From assembly GCF_040730185.1 (NCBI RefSeq), contig NZ_CP160402.1, positions 1,922,001 to 1,986,000 on the forward strand: a stretch of 64,000 bases of DNA, given 5' to 3'. The stretch's first letter is position 1; each line of letters opens with the position of its first letter. This DNA is from Streptomyces sp. Je 1-332. GTDB taxonomy: Bacteria > Actinomycetota > Actinomycetes > Streptomycetales > Streptomycetaceae. The notes beneath the pieces are model-generated. The model did no database searches. It was not told the DNA's origin and saw only the letters and a program-made list of their open reading frames with translations. Both the position numbers and the translations under genes were made by a program. Positions 7,633 through 15,146 of this stretch are shown here, piece by piece.

Positions 7633-9123
7633 ATGGCCGACCCCAAAGGCTTCCTCACCACACCCCGCCAGGAATGGCCGCGCCGACCCGTCGGCGAACG
7701 GGTCGAGGACTGGGACGAGGTGTACGTCCCCGGCGCGCTGTTGCCCATCGTCGAGCGGCAGGCCGACCGCTGCATGGACTGCGGCATCCCCTTCTGCCAC
7801 GACGCCTGCCCGCTGGGCAACCTGATCCCCGAGTGGAACGACCTCGTGTCGCGCGCCGACTGGCACGCCGCGGCGGACCGGCTGCACGCCACGAACAACT
7901 TCCCCGAGTTCACCGGCCGCCTCTGCCCCGCCCCCTGCGAGGCGGGCTGCGTCCTCGCGATCAACCAGCCCGCGGTGACCATCAAGAACGTCGAGGTGGC
8001 CATCGCCGACCGGTCATGGGCGGACGGCCTCAACACGCCGCGCGCCCCGGACCGGCACTCCGGCAGGACGGTCGCCGTCGTCGGCTCGGGACCGGCCGGG
8101 CTCGCCGCAGCACAGCAGCTGACGCGCGCCGGGCACACCGTCGTCGTGTACGAGCGCGACGACCGCGCGGGCGGGCTCCTGCGGTACGGGATCCCGGCGT
8201 TCAAGATGGAGAAGCACCACGTGGAGCGGCGCCTGGCGCAGATGCGGGACGAGGGCACCGTCTTCCGTACGTCCGTCGCGATCGGGCAGGACATCGGGGC
8301 CGCCGAGCTGCGGACCAGGCACGACGCCGTGGTACTGGCCACCGGCGCCACAGCGTGGCGTGAACTCGACGTGCCCGGGCGGGAGTTGAGCGGCGTGCAC
8401 CAGGCCATGGAGTACCTCCCGCTCTCCAACCACGTGTGCGAGGGGGACCTCGAAACCTCCCCGCTGTCCGCCGCCGGAAAGCACGTCGTGATCGTCGGCG
8501 GCGGGGACACCGGGGCGGACTGCCTGGGCACGGCGATACGCGAAGGGGCCGCGTCCGTCACGCAGTTGGACATCTACGGGCGGCCCGACGACGTACGCGA
8601 CGAGCTGGCCGAGCCCTGGCCGACGTACCCGAAGGTCTACCGTCTCTCCCCCGCACACGAGGAGGCGGGCGAGCTGCGCACCGCCCCGGCGGCGGACGTG
8701 GACGCGCGGCTGTTCGCGGCGTCCACCCTCCGCTTCACCGGCGACGCGGCGGGCCGGGTGCGTGCCCTGCACCTGACCGAGGTCGACGCAGGCCGCCACC
8801 CCCGCCCCGGCACCACTCGTGAGCTCCCGGCGGACCTGGTGCTGCTCGCGCTCGGCTTCACCGGGCCCGAGCGGACCGCGGGCGGCCTCATCGAGCAGCT
8901 CGGCCTGGATGTCGGTGAGCGGGGGACCCTGGCCCGCGACGCGGACTTCGCGACCAACGTGCCGGGGGTCTTCGCGACCGGCGACGCGGCCCGCGGTCAG
9001 TCCCTGGTCGTCTGGGCCATCGCCGAGGGCCGTGCGACCGCCGCCTCGGTGGACCGGTGGCTGACGGGAGCGACCCGGCTCGACGCGCCGGTCGGCCCGT
9101 ACGACCGGCCGATGACGGCCTGA
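7633..9123 (+). CDS. gltD: Glutamate synthase small subunit-like FAD/NAD(P)H oxidoreductase, without gltB
   Basis: In GltBD this subunit feeds NADPH electrons through FAD and iron-sulphur clusters to the large subunit. The 496 residues start with two cysteine clusters (CMDCGIPFCHDACPLGN near residue 48; CPAPCEAGC near 100), then the FAD-binding GSGPAGLAAAQQL, the NAD(P)-binding GGGDTGADCLG, and the C-terminal ATGDAARGQSLVVWAI. All are intact. ATG 7633 follows GGGAGA and matches the family N terminus (KGFL). No large subunit lies on either side, so it is either a second copy that pairs with a distant gltB or an electron-transfer protein for another partner, as known for NfnB and related GltD homologues. 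Confidence 0.9.
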   Translation: MADPKGFLTTPRQEWPRRPVGERVEDWDEVYVPGALLPIVERQADRCMDCGIPFCHDACPLGNLIPEWNDLVSRADWHAAADRLHATNNFPEFTGRLCPAPCEAGCVLAINQPAVTIKNVEVAIADRSWADGLNTPRAPDRHSGRTVAVVGSGPAGLAAAQQLTRAGHTVVVYERDDRAGGLLRYGIPAFKMEKHHVERRLAQMRDEGTVFRTSVAIGQDIGAAELRTRHDAVVLATGATAWRELDVPGRELSGVHQAMEYLPLSNHVCEGDLETSPLSAAGKHVVIVGGGDTGADCLGTAIREGAASVTQLDIYGRPDDVRDELAEPWPTYPKVYRLSPAHEEAGELRTAPAADVDARLFAASTLRFTGDAAGRVRALHLTEVDAGRHPRPGTTRELPADLVLLALGFTGPERTAGGLIEQLGLDVGERGTLARDADFATNVPGVFATGDAARGQSLVVWAIAEGRATAASVDRWLTGATRLDAPVGPYDRPMTA

Positions 9124-9157
9124 GACCGCCTCCCCGGCCGCTAAGGACCGGGGCAGC

Positions 9158-9466
9158 TCACGACAGCAGGAAGTCGGCCTCCCCCGCCTTCGCCCCCTGG
9201 ATGAACGCGTTGATCTCGCCGTGCGTGTAGATCAGCGCCGGGCCGTCCGGATCCGCCGACTGACGGACCGCCACCCTGCCGTCGGCCAGCTTCATGGCCT
9301 CCAGACAGTTGCCGCCGTTGCCGCCGCTCCACGGCTTGTGCCAGCCCTCGCTGCCGAGCTCACGGGCAGGCATGCCGTTGTAGATCCGGGAGTCGTCCCG
9401 GGACTCGGGGCGGGACCCGGCTCCGGGTTTGGACCCGGGTCGCGTTCCGGCTCGGTGTCGATCCAT
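9158..9466 (-). CDS. DUF397 protein (small partner of the XRE regulator)
   Basis: A 102-residue protein. The DUF397 core is WHKPWSGGNGGNCLEA, then VAVRQSADPDGPALIYT and ININ-type ending NAFIQGAKAGEADFL. The first 28 residues are basic and low in complexity (Arg, Gly, Pro, Ser). ATG 9466 follows the regulator's TGA with zero spacing and uses AAGGAG inside the end of that gene, so the two are translationally coupled. In streptomycetes such pairs belong to the AbaA/WhiJ-type clusters that affect development; the role of DUF397 proteins, possibly modulating the regulator, is not firmly known. Confidence 0.88.
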   Translation of the reverse strand: MDRHRAGTRPGSKPGAGSRPESRDDSRIYNGMPARELGSEGWHKPWSGGNGGNCLEAMKLADGRVAVRQSADPDGPALIYTHGEINAFIQGAKAGEADFLLS

Positions 9467-10327
9467 TCACAGCTCCTTGCGGAGGTCCCGGAGGATCTCC
9501 TTTGTGCGATGTGCCGTCGCGGCCTGCGCCGCCATGCGGTCCATGACCTCGAGATGAGTCGCCACCTCGGTGCGCGCGTCCAGATAGACGGCGCCGGTGA
9601 GGTACTCGCTGTAGACCATGTCCGGCAGCTCCGCCATGGCGAAGCGGAAGAGCACGAACGGTCCGTACGTGCCCGGGTGCGGGCCCGCCGAGAACGGCGC
9701 GATCTGCAGCGTCACCTGAGGGAGTTCGACGGCTTCGAGCAGCTTGTCGATCTGCTCGCGCATCACATCGGGACCGCCCACAGGTCTGCGCAGGGCGGTC
9801 TCGTCCATCACGATCCAGACCCGTGGCGCGTCCTCGCGGGTGAGCAGCGACTGGCGCTCCATGCGCAGCGCCACATACCGCTCGATGTCCTCGGGGCGGG
9901 TCTGGCCGATCGCCCCCGAGCGCATCACACCTCGCGCGTACTCCTCGGTCTGCAGCAGACCGGGCACGAAGTGCGGTTCGTAGGACCTGATGAGGCTGGC
10001 TGCCCCCTCCAGGCTGACGTACATGCTGAACCAGCCCGGCAGGATGTCGTGGAACCGCTGCCACCAGCCCGGCTTGTTCGCTTCTTCGGCGAGCGTCACG
10101 AAGGCGTCCGCCTCGTCGTCCGCGACGCCGTAGGACTTCAGGAGAAGCTGGAGATACGGGATCTTGAGTGCGACCTCGGCCATCTCCATGCGGCGGACCG
10201 TGGCGGGGGCCACGCGGAGAATCCGCGCGGCCTCCTCCCGCTTGAGGCCTGCGCGCTCACGCAGGTCCTGCAAGCGACGGCCTAGGACGACCTGGCCGAC
10301 GGTCGGCGCGGACCGCGGTTCGCTCAC
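9467..10327 (-). CDS. XRE-family transcriptional regulator with DUF5753 (WhiJ/AbaA-orfA type)
   Basis: A 286-residue DNA-binding protein. The helix-turn-helix spans about residues 14-70 (GRRLQDLRERAGLKREEAARIL, with RVAPATVRRMEMA as recognition part). The rest is the DUF5753 ligand/partner domain: HFVPGLLQTEEYARGVM, RMERQSLLTRE, DETALRRPVGG and the ending VATHLEVMDRMAAQA. It forms an operon with the DUF397 gene. The divergent gene encodes an HATPase protein, completing the typical trio. Targets are unknown; homologous clusters tune sporulation and antibiotic production. The ATG lies in a short divergent promoter region of about 150 bases. Confidence 0.9.
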   Translation of the reverse strand: MSEPRSAPTVGQVVLGRRLQDLRERAGLKREEAARILRVAPATVRRMEMAEVALKIPYLQLLLKSYGVADDEADAFVTLAEEANKPGWWQRFHDILPGWFSMYVSLEGAASLIRSYEPHFVPGLLQTEEYARGVMRSGAIGQTRPEDIERYVALRMERQSLLTREDAPRVWIVMDETALRRPVGGPDVMREQIDKLLEAVELPQVTLQIAPFSAGPHPGTYGPFVLFRFAMAELPDMVYSEYLTGAVYLDARTEVATHLEVMDRMAAQAATAHRTKEILRDLRKEL

Positions 10328-10445
10328 GTCCTACCTCCACGTACTCCATGTCATGCCAATTCACTCCGCACCTGGAGCCGTTGCGAGCAGTGTGCCATGT
10401 GCCGTCTCGAAGGAACACGCCACTGTGCACTTTTCAGAGTGGGTC

Positions 10446-10475
10446 TTGCCAAGGTGTTCCCGGCGGGGCGATAGT
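10446..10475 (+). promoter_or_regulatory. Promoter of the HATPase gene, giving a leaderless mRNA
   Basis: TTGCCA (10446-10451) and GATAGT (10470-10475) are 18 bases apart, close to the vegetative sigma consensus. The expected start of transcription, about seven bases past the -10 box, coincides with the GTG at 10483. Confidence 0.65.
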
Positions 10476-10482
10476 GGATGGC

Positions 10483-10959
10483 GTGACTCCGCCCGCGCCG
10501 TTACACACCGCTGCCGCCGAGGCCCCTGTTGGCATGACTGCCGACGCTTGGGCCGACGGCGGCTCCGATCTCTGCGTCAGCTTCGCGCTGGTGCCACGTC
10601 CGGGCTCCGCATCACAGGCCAGACGGCTCGCGAACGCCCAGCTCCTTGGCTGGGACATAGGCGAGGACTGCCGCGACGCCGCGGCCCTGGTCGTCTCCGA
10701 GCTGGTCACGAACGCGATCGTGCATACGGCGAGTCACCGGATCGTCTGCGAGCTCTGCACCAAACCCGGGTCACTGCGCATAGCTGTGCGTGACGACGGA
10801 TACGGATCGGGTGTCCCGCGGCCCGCCCAGGAAGGGCCCGACGCCGACGAGGAGCACGGGAGGGGATTGCTTCTCGTCGAGGCGGTGAGCAACGCGTGGG
10901 GTGTGCGGGACGAGGGTCCCGGTGCGGGCCTCACCGTATGGGCGGAACTGCGGGCATGA
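10483..10959 (+). CDS. HATPase-domain protein, anti-sigma-factor-kinase-like (SpoIIAB/RsbW type)
   Basis: A 158-residue ATP-binding protein of the GHKL type very abundant in streptomycetes. The N box is ALVVSELVTNAIVHT, the G1 box VRDDGYG, and the G2 box HGRGLLLVEAVSNAWGV. Members phosphorylate or sequester partner proteins in sigma-factor switches; the partner here is unknown. It is divergent from the XRE/DUF397 operon and is the third member of the AbaA/WhiJ-type cluster. GTG 10483 is chosen because it falls at the predicted transcription start; the frame is open further upstream, but those codons lie within the promoter. ATG 10534 is a weaker alternative. Confidence 0.85.
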   Translation: MTPPAPLHTAAAEAPVGMTADAWADGGSDLCVSFALVPRPGSASQARRLANAQLLGWDIGEDCRDAAALVVSELVTNAIVHTASHRIVCELCTKPGSLRIAVRDDGYGSGVPRPAQEGPDADEEHGRGLLLVEAVSNAWGVRDEGPGAGLTVWAELRA

Positions 10960-11004
10960 CGTGGGTGAGGGTGCGGGCGTGACGACAACGTGGACAGGGG
11001 GCGT

Positions 11005-11457
11005 GTGAGCACGGTGACGGTGCGGCGGCTGTTGGATCTGGACACGCTGGTCCGCCTCGAACGGAGGCGGTCCGCCGTCGCCTCTCCACCGGCGCCGACG
11101 CGGCTCGCCGTCCCGGCCGGGATGACGCAGCCGCTGGGCTGCGACGCCGTCTCGGTGCCCGCGCGCTTCGGGCCGCGCCTGATGGCGCGGCTGCCTCGTG
11201 TCGGGTGTGTGTACGAGGACGTGGAAGCGGCGCGGTGGTGGTGGATCGTCCCGGCGGATTCCGACGTCGCGCTCGAGTGGCCCTCCCCCGCTCATTACGC
11301 CGCGGGAGCCGTGGTGCCGGGCGCCCGCCACGCTCCCTCCCTGATCCACAGCCCCTCCGGGGGCGAGGTGCCCTATACGCCGCCGATCCCGCTGTATCTG
11401 GCGTGGTGCAGCGCGACGGGGACCACACCGGCGTGGTCGCGCCCCGTGCGGGCATAG
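11005..11457 (+). CDS. Conserved-looking hypothetical protein
   Basis: About 150 residues, not recognised. It follows the HATPase gene by 45 bases on the same strand and so may be part of its transcript. It has an Arg-rich N terminus (VRRLLDLDTLVRLERRRSAV), a central segment with aromatic residues (EAARWWWIVPADSDVALEWP) and a C-terminal YTPPIPLYLAWCSATG. There is no signal peptide and no membrane segment. GTG 11005 has AGGGGG just upstream; GTG 10990 is also possible. Third-position GC is high, as expected for a real gene. Confidence 0.65.
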   Translation: MSTVTVRRLLDLDTLVRLERRRSAVASPPAPTRLAVPAGMTQPLGCDAVSVPARFGPRLMARLPRVGCVYEDVEAARWWWIVPADSDVALEWPSPAHYAAGAVVPGARHAPSLIHSPSGGEVPYTPPIPLYLAWCSATGTTPAWSRPVRA

Positions 11458-11534
11458 CCTCCGGCGGGTTCTTTCCCCCGGTTCCGGCCCCGCCCCCGCC
11501 CTCCCGGTTTCCACACTCTCGCAAACGCTGACTC

Positions 11535-11726
11535 TCAGGCGGCAGCCGCCACCTCGGGGACCTCGCTCTGGCGCACGATCACGAGGAAGGCGTCGGAGGC
11601 GAGGTCCATGACGACCTCCGCCCGCTGTCCCTCCGTGCGGCGGGCCCGCGCGAACTCCTCCGCGGGCCACGAGCCTCGCGGCCCACCGGCCGGAAAACGT
11701 TCAAGTACCACTCGGCTGTTCATCAT
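11535..11726 (-). CDS. Small hypothetical protein, 63 aa
   Basis: Not recognised. The start is MMNSRVVLERFPAGG; the rest has an acidic-basic middle and a hydrophobic C-terminal stretch EVVMDLASDAFLVIVRQ. AGAAGGA lies just upstream of two consecutive ATG codons (11726 and 11723) and the second has the better spacing, which supports a real gene. It is located downstream of the DUF899 gene but separated by a strong hairpin, so it is probably transcribed independently. Confidence 0.6.
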   Translation of the reverse strand: MMNSRVVLERFPAGGPRGSWPAEEFARARRTEGQRAEVVMDLASDAFLVIVRQSEVPEVAAAA

Positions 11727-11806
11727 CGTCCTTCTGCTCCCCCGTCGGCAGTCCTGGCGGACTCTTGTGGAGTAGAACGCGCCGAGGGGGTGAAAGGACT
11801 CGCAAC

Positions 11807-11843
11807 GTGACGGACTTGACACCTGGTTGTGTCGGTCCGTCAC
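11807..11843 (-). terminator. Long hairpin at the 3' end of the DUF899 gene
   Basis: GTGACGGAC and GTCCGTCAC (9 perfect pairs) enclose a second stem GACAC/GTGTC with a six-base loop; only two and one bases are unpaired between the stems. It begins within the stop codon of the DUF899 gene. There is no T-run, as usual for streptomycete terminators. Confidence 0.6.
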
Positions 11844-12529
11844 ATCTCGTACTCGTCGTGGTACTTCAGCCTGCTGCTGCCCGCGGGGGCCCCGAGCCCC
11901 GTCGCCCGGCCCTTCGGCTCCTCCCAGTCCTCCTGCCGGCCGAGGGCGGTGAGGTCGAGAAGACTCGAATAGGAGGCGACCCAGTCCGTGCCGCGGTCGT
12001 ACGTCGAGTACGTGTGGAAGACGCGGTCGCCGTCCCGCAGGAAGCAGCTGAGGCCCGGCTGCTCGTAGGACGTGTCGCCCTCGCCGACGGTGGCGTCGAA
12101 GTCGTGGTTGAAGTCGCTGCCGTGGGAGGAGTACCACGGCACCGTCCAGCCCATCCGCGCCTTGAAGGGCAGGATCTTGGTGAAGGGCGCGCGGGAGACG
12201 GCGATGAAGTTCGTGCCGCGGGCCCGCAGATGGGCCAGGTGGCCGATCTGGTCGAGGAACGCCGAGCAGCTGCGGCAGCCCGCGTCCCACTCCGGGGCGA
12301 ACATGAAGTGGTAGACGACGAGTTGGGCGTTCCCGTCGAAGAGGTCGAACAGCGTCGCCTTGCCGTCGCAGCCGTCGAAGAGGTACTCCTTGCCGATCTC
12401 GACCATCGGAAGCCGTCGCCGCTCGGCGTTGAGCGCGTCACGCGCCCGTGTCTGCGCCTTCTCCTTGGCGAGCAGTTCCTGGCGCGCGGTGAGCCACTCC
12501 TCGCGCGTGACGATGTCGGGAAGTCCCAT
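11840..12529 (-). CDS. DUF899 thioredoxin-like family protein
   Basis: A 229-residue cytoplasmic protein of a family with a thioredoxin/AhpC-like fold whose substrate is unknown. Family blocks are present in order: LLAKEKAQTRARDALNAERRRLP, then LFDGNAQLVVYHFMF, GCRSCSAFLDQIGHL with a CxxC, FPRN-type region FIAVSRAPFTKILPFKARMGW, SSHGSDFNHDF and FHTYSTYDRGTD. Length is typical. ATG 12529 has GGGACC upstream but no strong ribosome binding site. A hairpin separates it from the upstream amidohydrolase gene. Confidence 0.88.
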   Translation of the reverse strand: MGLPDIVTREEWLTARQELLAKEKAQTRARDALNAERRRLPMVEIGKEYLFDGCDGKATLFDLFDGNAQLVVYHFMFAPEWDAGCRSCSAFLDQIGHLAHLRARGTNFIAVSRAPFTKILPFKARMGWTVPWYSSHGSDFNHDFDATVGEGDTSYEQPGLSCFLRDGDRVFHTYSTYDRGTDWVASYSSLLDLTALGRQEDWEEPKGRATGLGAPAGSSRLKYHDEYEM

Positions 12530-12556
12530 GGTCCCTCAGTCCCTCCTGCGGACCCG

Positions 12557-12584
12557 CCCCTCGGATCCGTACTTCTCCGAGGGG
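12557..12584 (-). terminator. Hairpin between the amidohydrolase and DUF899 genes
   Basis: Nine perfect pairs CCCCTCGGA/TCCGAGGGG with a ten-base loop. It lies 140 bases beyond the amidohydrolase stop on the minus strand and just ahead of the DUF899 start, so it could end the first transcript or sit in the leader of the second. Confidence 0.45.
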
Positions 12585-12721
12585 TGACCTGCGGGACCGC
12601 CGGAACTCATCGGTCGCGGCGAAGAAACTTCGAGGAATCCCGAGGGGAGCGCAAGCAGTCCGGGCGGTCGGCGAGCGCGGCGCGTACGCGTCGTACCGCG
12701 TGCCTTCCGCCCTCCCGGCTC

Positions 12722-14083
12722 TCAGCCCTCGTAGTCCTGGATCCGCTTGCCGTGGCTGCGGTCGATCAGGGCGGGCAGTTCGGCGCCCAACTCCGCGACG
12801 ACCGACGGCACATCGAGGGTCAGGAGGCGCCGGTCGCGCATCAGGATCCGCCCGTCGACGATCGTCGTGGTGACGTCCGACGCGCGTGCGCTGTGCACGA
12901 GCGTGGCCGCGAGGTCGTGGACGGGCTGGGTGTGCGGCCCGTCCAGGCCTACGAGGATGATGTCGGCGCGGCGGCCCGCCGCGAGACTGCCGATCTCCTC
13001 GCCCAGGCCGACGGCTCGCGCGCTCTGCAGGGTGGCGTGGTCGAGCGCCTGCCGCGCGGTCAGCCAGGCCGGGTCGCGCTCGGTGGACTTCTGCACGAGG
13101 GCCGTGAGCGTCATGGACTCCCAGACGTCCAGGGTGTTGTTCGACGCGGCTCCGTCGGTGGCGAGGCCGACGGGGATGCCGGTCTCGCGCAGGGCACGCA
13201 CGGGTGTGGTGTCCCAGCCGAACTTGAGGTAGCCGCGCGGCGCGGAGGCCACCGCGACGCGTCCCGCGGCCTGCCGCAGCACGCGCAGGTCACGGTCGAG
13301 GATGCCCGTGCCGTGCGCGATGAGGACGTCGACGTCGAGCAGGCCGGCGCGGTGCAGGATCTCGATGGGGGTCAGGCCGTGCCGCTCCAGGCTGTTGTCG
13401 GTCTGGGCGCGGTTCTCGGAGGCGTGCAGATGGACCATGAGGCCGTGCTCGCGGGCGAGTTCGGCGGTCGCGGCGAGGTCCGCCTCGTCGACGGTGTACG
13501 GGGCGTGCGGGGCGAGCGATGTGGTGATGCGGCCGTCGGCGGCGCCGCGCTGCCGCAGCGCGAACTCCAGGGAAGCGGCGCGGCCGTCGGGCCCCTGCGA
13601 GGAGAAGAAGGCCGCGCCGAGATTGGCGCGCAGACCGCTCTCGGCGACGACATCGGCGACGGTGTCCATCGCGAAGTAGTGGTCGGCGAAGGTGGTCACG
13701 CCGCCCCGGATCATCTCCGCGCACGCGAGACGCGCGCCGAGCCCGACCACGCGCTCGGTCAGATTGGACTCGATGGGCCAGATCCAGTCGTTGAACCACT
13801 CGTGCGCCGGCAGATCCTCCGCGATGCCGCGCAGGGCCACCATCGGCGTGTGCGTATGGCAGTTGATCAATCCGGGCAGGGCCGCCTGACCGCGTGCGTC
13901 GATGTGCTCGGCGGCCTGGATCCCGGTGGCCTCGGGAGTGGTGGTGACGGCGTCGATGCGGCCGTCGCGTACGACGATGGCCGCATCGTCGAGGAAACCG
14001 ACCCGGTCGTCGGCGTCGTGGACGAGGGCCGTGCAGCCCGTGATGACGAGATCGGCGGGGCCGTGCGCGGGAGACTGCGTCAT
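12722..14083 (-). CDS. Metal-dependent amidohydrolase (MTA/SAH or 8-oxoguanine deaminase-like)
   Basis: Hydrolyses or deaminates a heterocyclic ring; the nearest families are methylthioadenosine/S-adenosylhomocysteine deaminases and related purine/triazine deaminases. The 453 residues show the metal site in order: NCHTHTPM, then HLHASEN, HGTG and TDGAASNN, with the second-shell block APHAPYTVDE. The C-terminal GSLAAGRRADIILVGLDG closes the composite domain. ATG 14083 starts at MTQSPAHGPADLVI, where the family begins; upstream codons are low-complexity. The gene stands alone and is divergent from the nuclease gene. Confidence 0.85.
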   Translation of the reverse strand: MTQSPAHGPADLVITGCTALVHDADDRVGFLDDAAIVVRDGRIDAVTTTPEATGIQAAEHIDARGQAALPGLINCHTHTPMVALRGIAEDLPAHEWFNDWIWPIESNLTERVVGLGARLACAEMIRGGVTTFADHYFAMDTVADVVAESGLRANLGAAFFSSQGPDGRAASLEFALRQRGAADGRITTSLAPHAPYTVDEADLAATAELAREHGLMVHLHASENRAQTDNSLERHGLTPIEILHRAGLLDVDVLIAHGTGILDRDLRVLRQAAGRVAVASAPRGYLKFGWDTTPVRALRETGIPVGLATDGAASNNTLDVWESMTLTALVQKSTERDPAWLTARQALDHATLQSARAVGLGEEIGSLAAGRRADIILVGLDGPHTQPVHDLAATLVHSARASDVTTTIVDGRILMRDRRLLTLDVPSVVAELGAELPALIDRSHGKRIQDYEG

Positions 14084-14189
14084 CTCTTCAAGGTACGGGG
14101 AGTGCGCATCCCGTGCCCTGTCGCGCCGCCGGTTTCGCGAGCACGCTGACGTCAACCCGCACACCAAGCGAGAACAGTTGGAGCCCGCC

Positions 14190-15146
14190 ATGCTCGTCGG
14201 CACGTGGAACCTGGAGAACCTCTACCGGCCCGGCGGCACGTACGGGCCCAAGGACAAGGCCGCGTACGAGGCAAAGCTGGCCTCGCTCGCGGCGACGATC
14301 AGGGCGCTGAACCCGAGCGTGCTCGGAGTGCAGGAGGTCGGCGACCCGGAGGCCCTCACGGATCTGGCCGGGATGCTGGAGGGCACCTGGCACACCACGC
14401 TCTCGGAGCACACGGACGAGCGCGGCACCCGCGTCGGCTTCCTCAGCCAACTGCCGGTGTCGGTCACGGCCGACGAGGACCGGTTCCCCGGGCCGCTCGG
14501 CCCGGTGCAGGTCAGCGACTCGGGCAAGCCGGTGGCACGGGCGGGGCGCGGGGTGCTCGCGGTGACCGTGTCGACGCGCGCCTTCTTCTTCGACGCGGTG
14601 GTGTGCCATCTGAAGTCGAAGCTGCTGTCGTTCGGCGGTGGCAGGTTCCAGCCGCGGGACGAGGGCGAGCGGGCCCGCTTCGGGGCGTACGCGCTGTACC
14701 GGCGCTCGGCGGAGGCCACGCTGGTGCGGTCCCTGGCGGGGCGTCTCCTGAAGGGCGACGGCCGGCAGCACGATGTCGTGGTGCTCGGCGACCTGAACGA
14801 CGAGGTGTCCGCGGCGACGACCCAGATCCTGCTCGGTCCGCCCGGCTCCGAGATCGGCACCCCCGGATTCGACAAGCCGGACAAGGGCGACGCGCAACGC
14901 CTGTGGAACGTGGCCCCGCGCATCCCCGCCGAGCAGCGTTTCTCCCGTATCCACGCGGGGCGACGCGAGCTGATCGACCACGTCCTGGTGAGCCGCGGCC
15001 TCCTGGACCTGGTCACGGCGGCGGGTACGGGCGTGCCGGGCTCGACGGCCACCGCGCTGCCGTCGGTGCGGGACGGGGATCCGGCGGAACGGAGGAACGC
15101 GAGCGGCTCCGACCACGCGCCGGTGTGGATACGGATCGAGCGCTAG
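14190..15146 (+). CDS. Endonuclease/exonuclease/phosphatase (EEP) family protein
   Basis: Member of the DNase I-like metal-dependent phosphodiesterases; the substrate could be nucleic acid or a phosphorylated small molecule. The 318 residues have GTWNLENLYR at the N terminus, VQEVG with the metal-binding Glu, VCHLKSK, VVLGDLNDE with the catalytic Asp and Asn, and the C-terminal SDHAPVW. No signal peptide. ATG 14190 has GGAG seven bases upstream. Its TAG overlaps by two bases with the TAG of the convergent gene in the palindrome CTAG, so both coding regions end at the same four bases and no terminator lies between them. Confidence 0.88.
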   Translation: MLVGTWNLENLYRPGGTYGPKDKAAYEAKLASLAATIRALNPSVLGVQEVGDPEALTDLAGMLEGTWHTTLSEHTDERGTRVGFLSQLPVSVTADEDRFPGPLGPVQVSDSGKPVARAGRGVLAVTVSTRAFFFDAVVCHLKSKLLSFGGGRFQPRDEGERARFGAYALYRRSAEATLVRSLAGRLLKGDGRQHDVVVLGDLNDEVSAATTQILLGPPGSEIGTPGFDKPDKGDAQRLWNVAPRIPAEQRFSRIHAGRRELIDHVLVSRGLLDLVTAAGTGVPGSTATALPSVRDGDPAERRNASGSDHAPVWIRIER

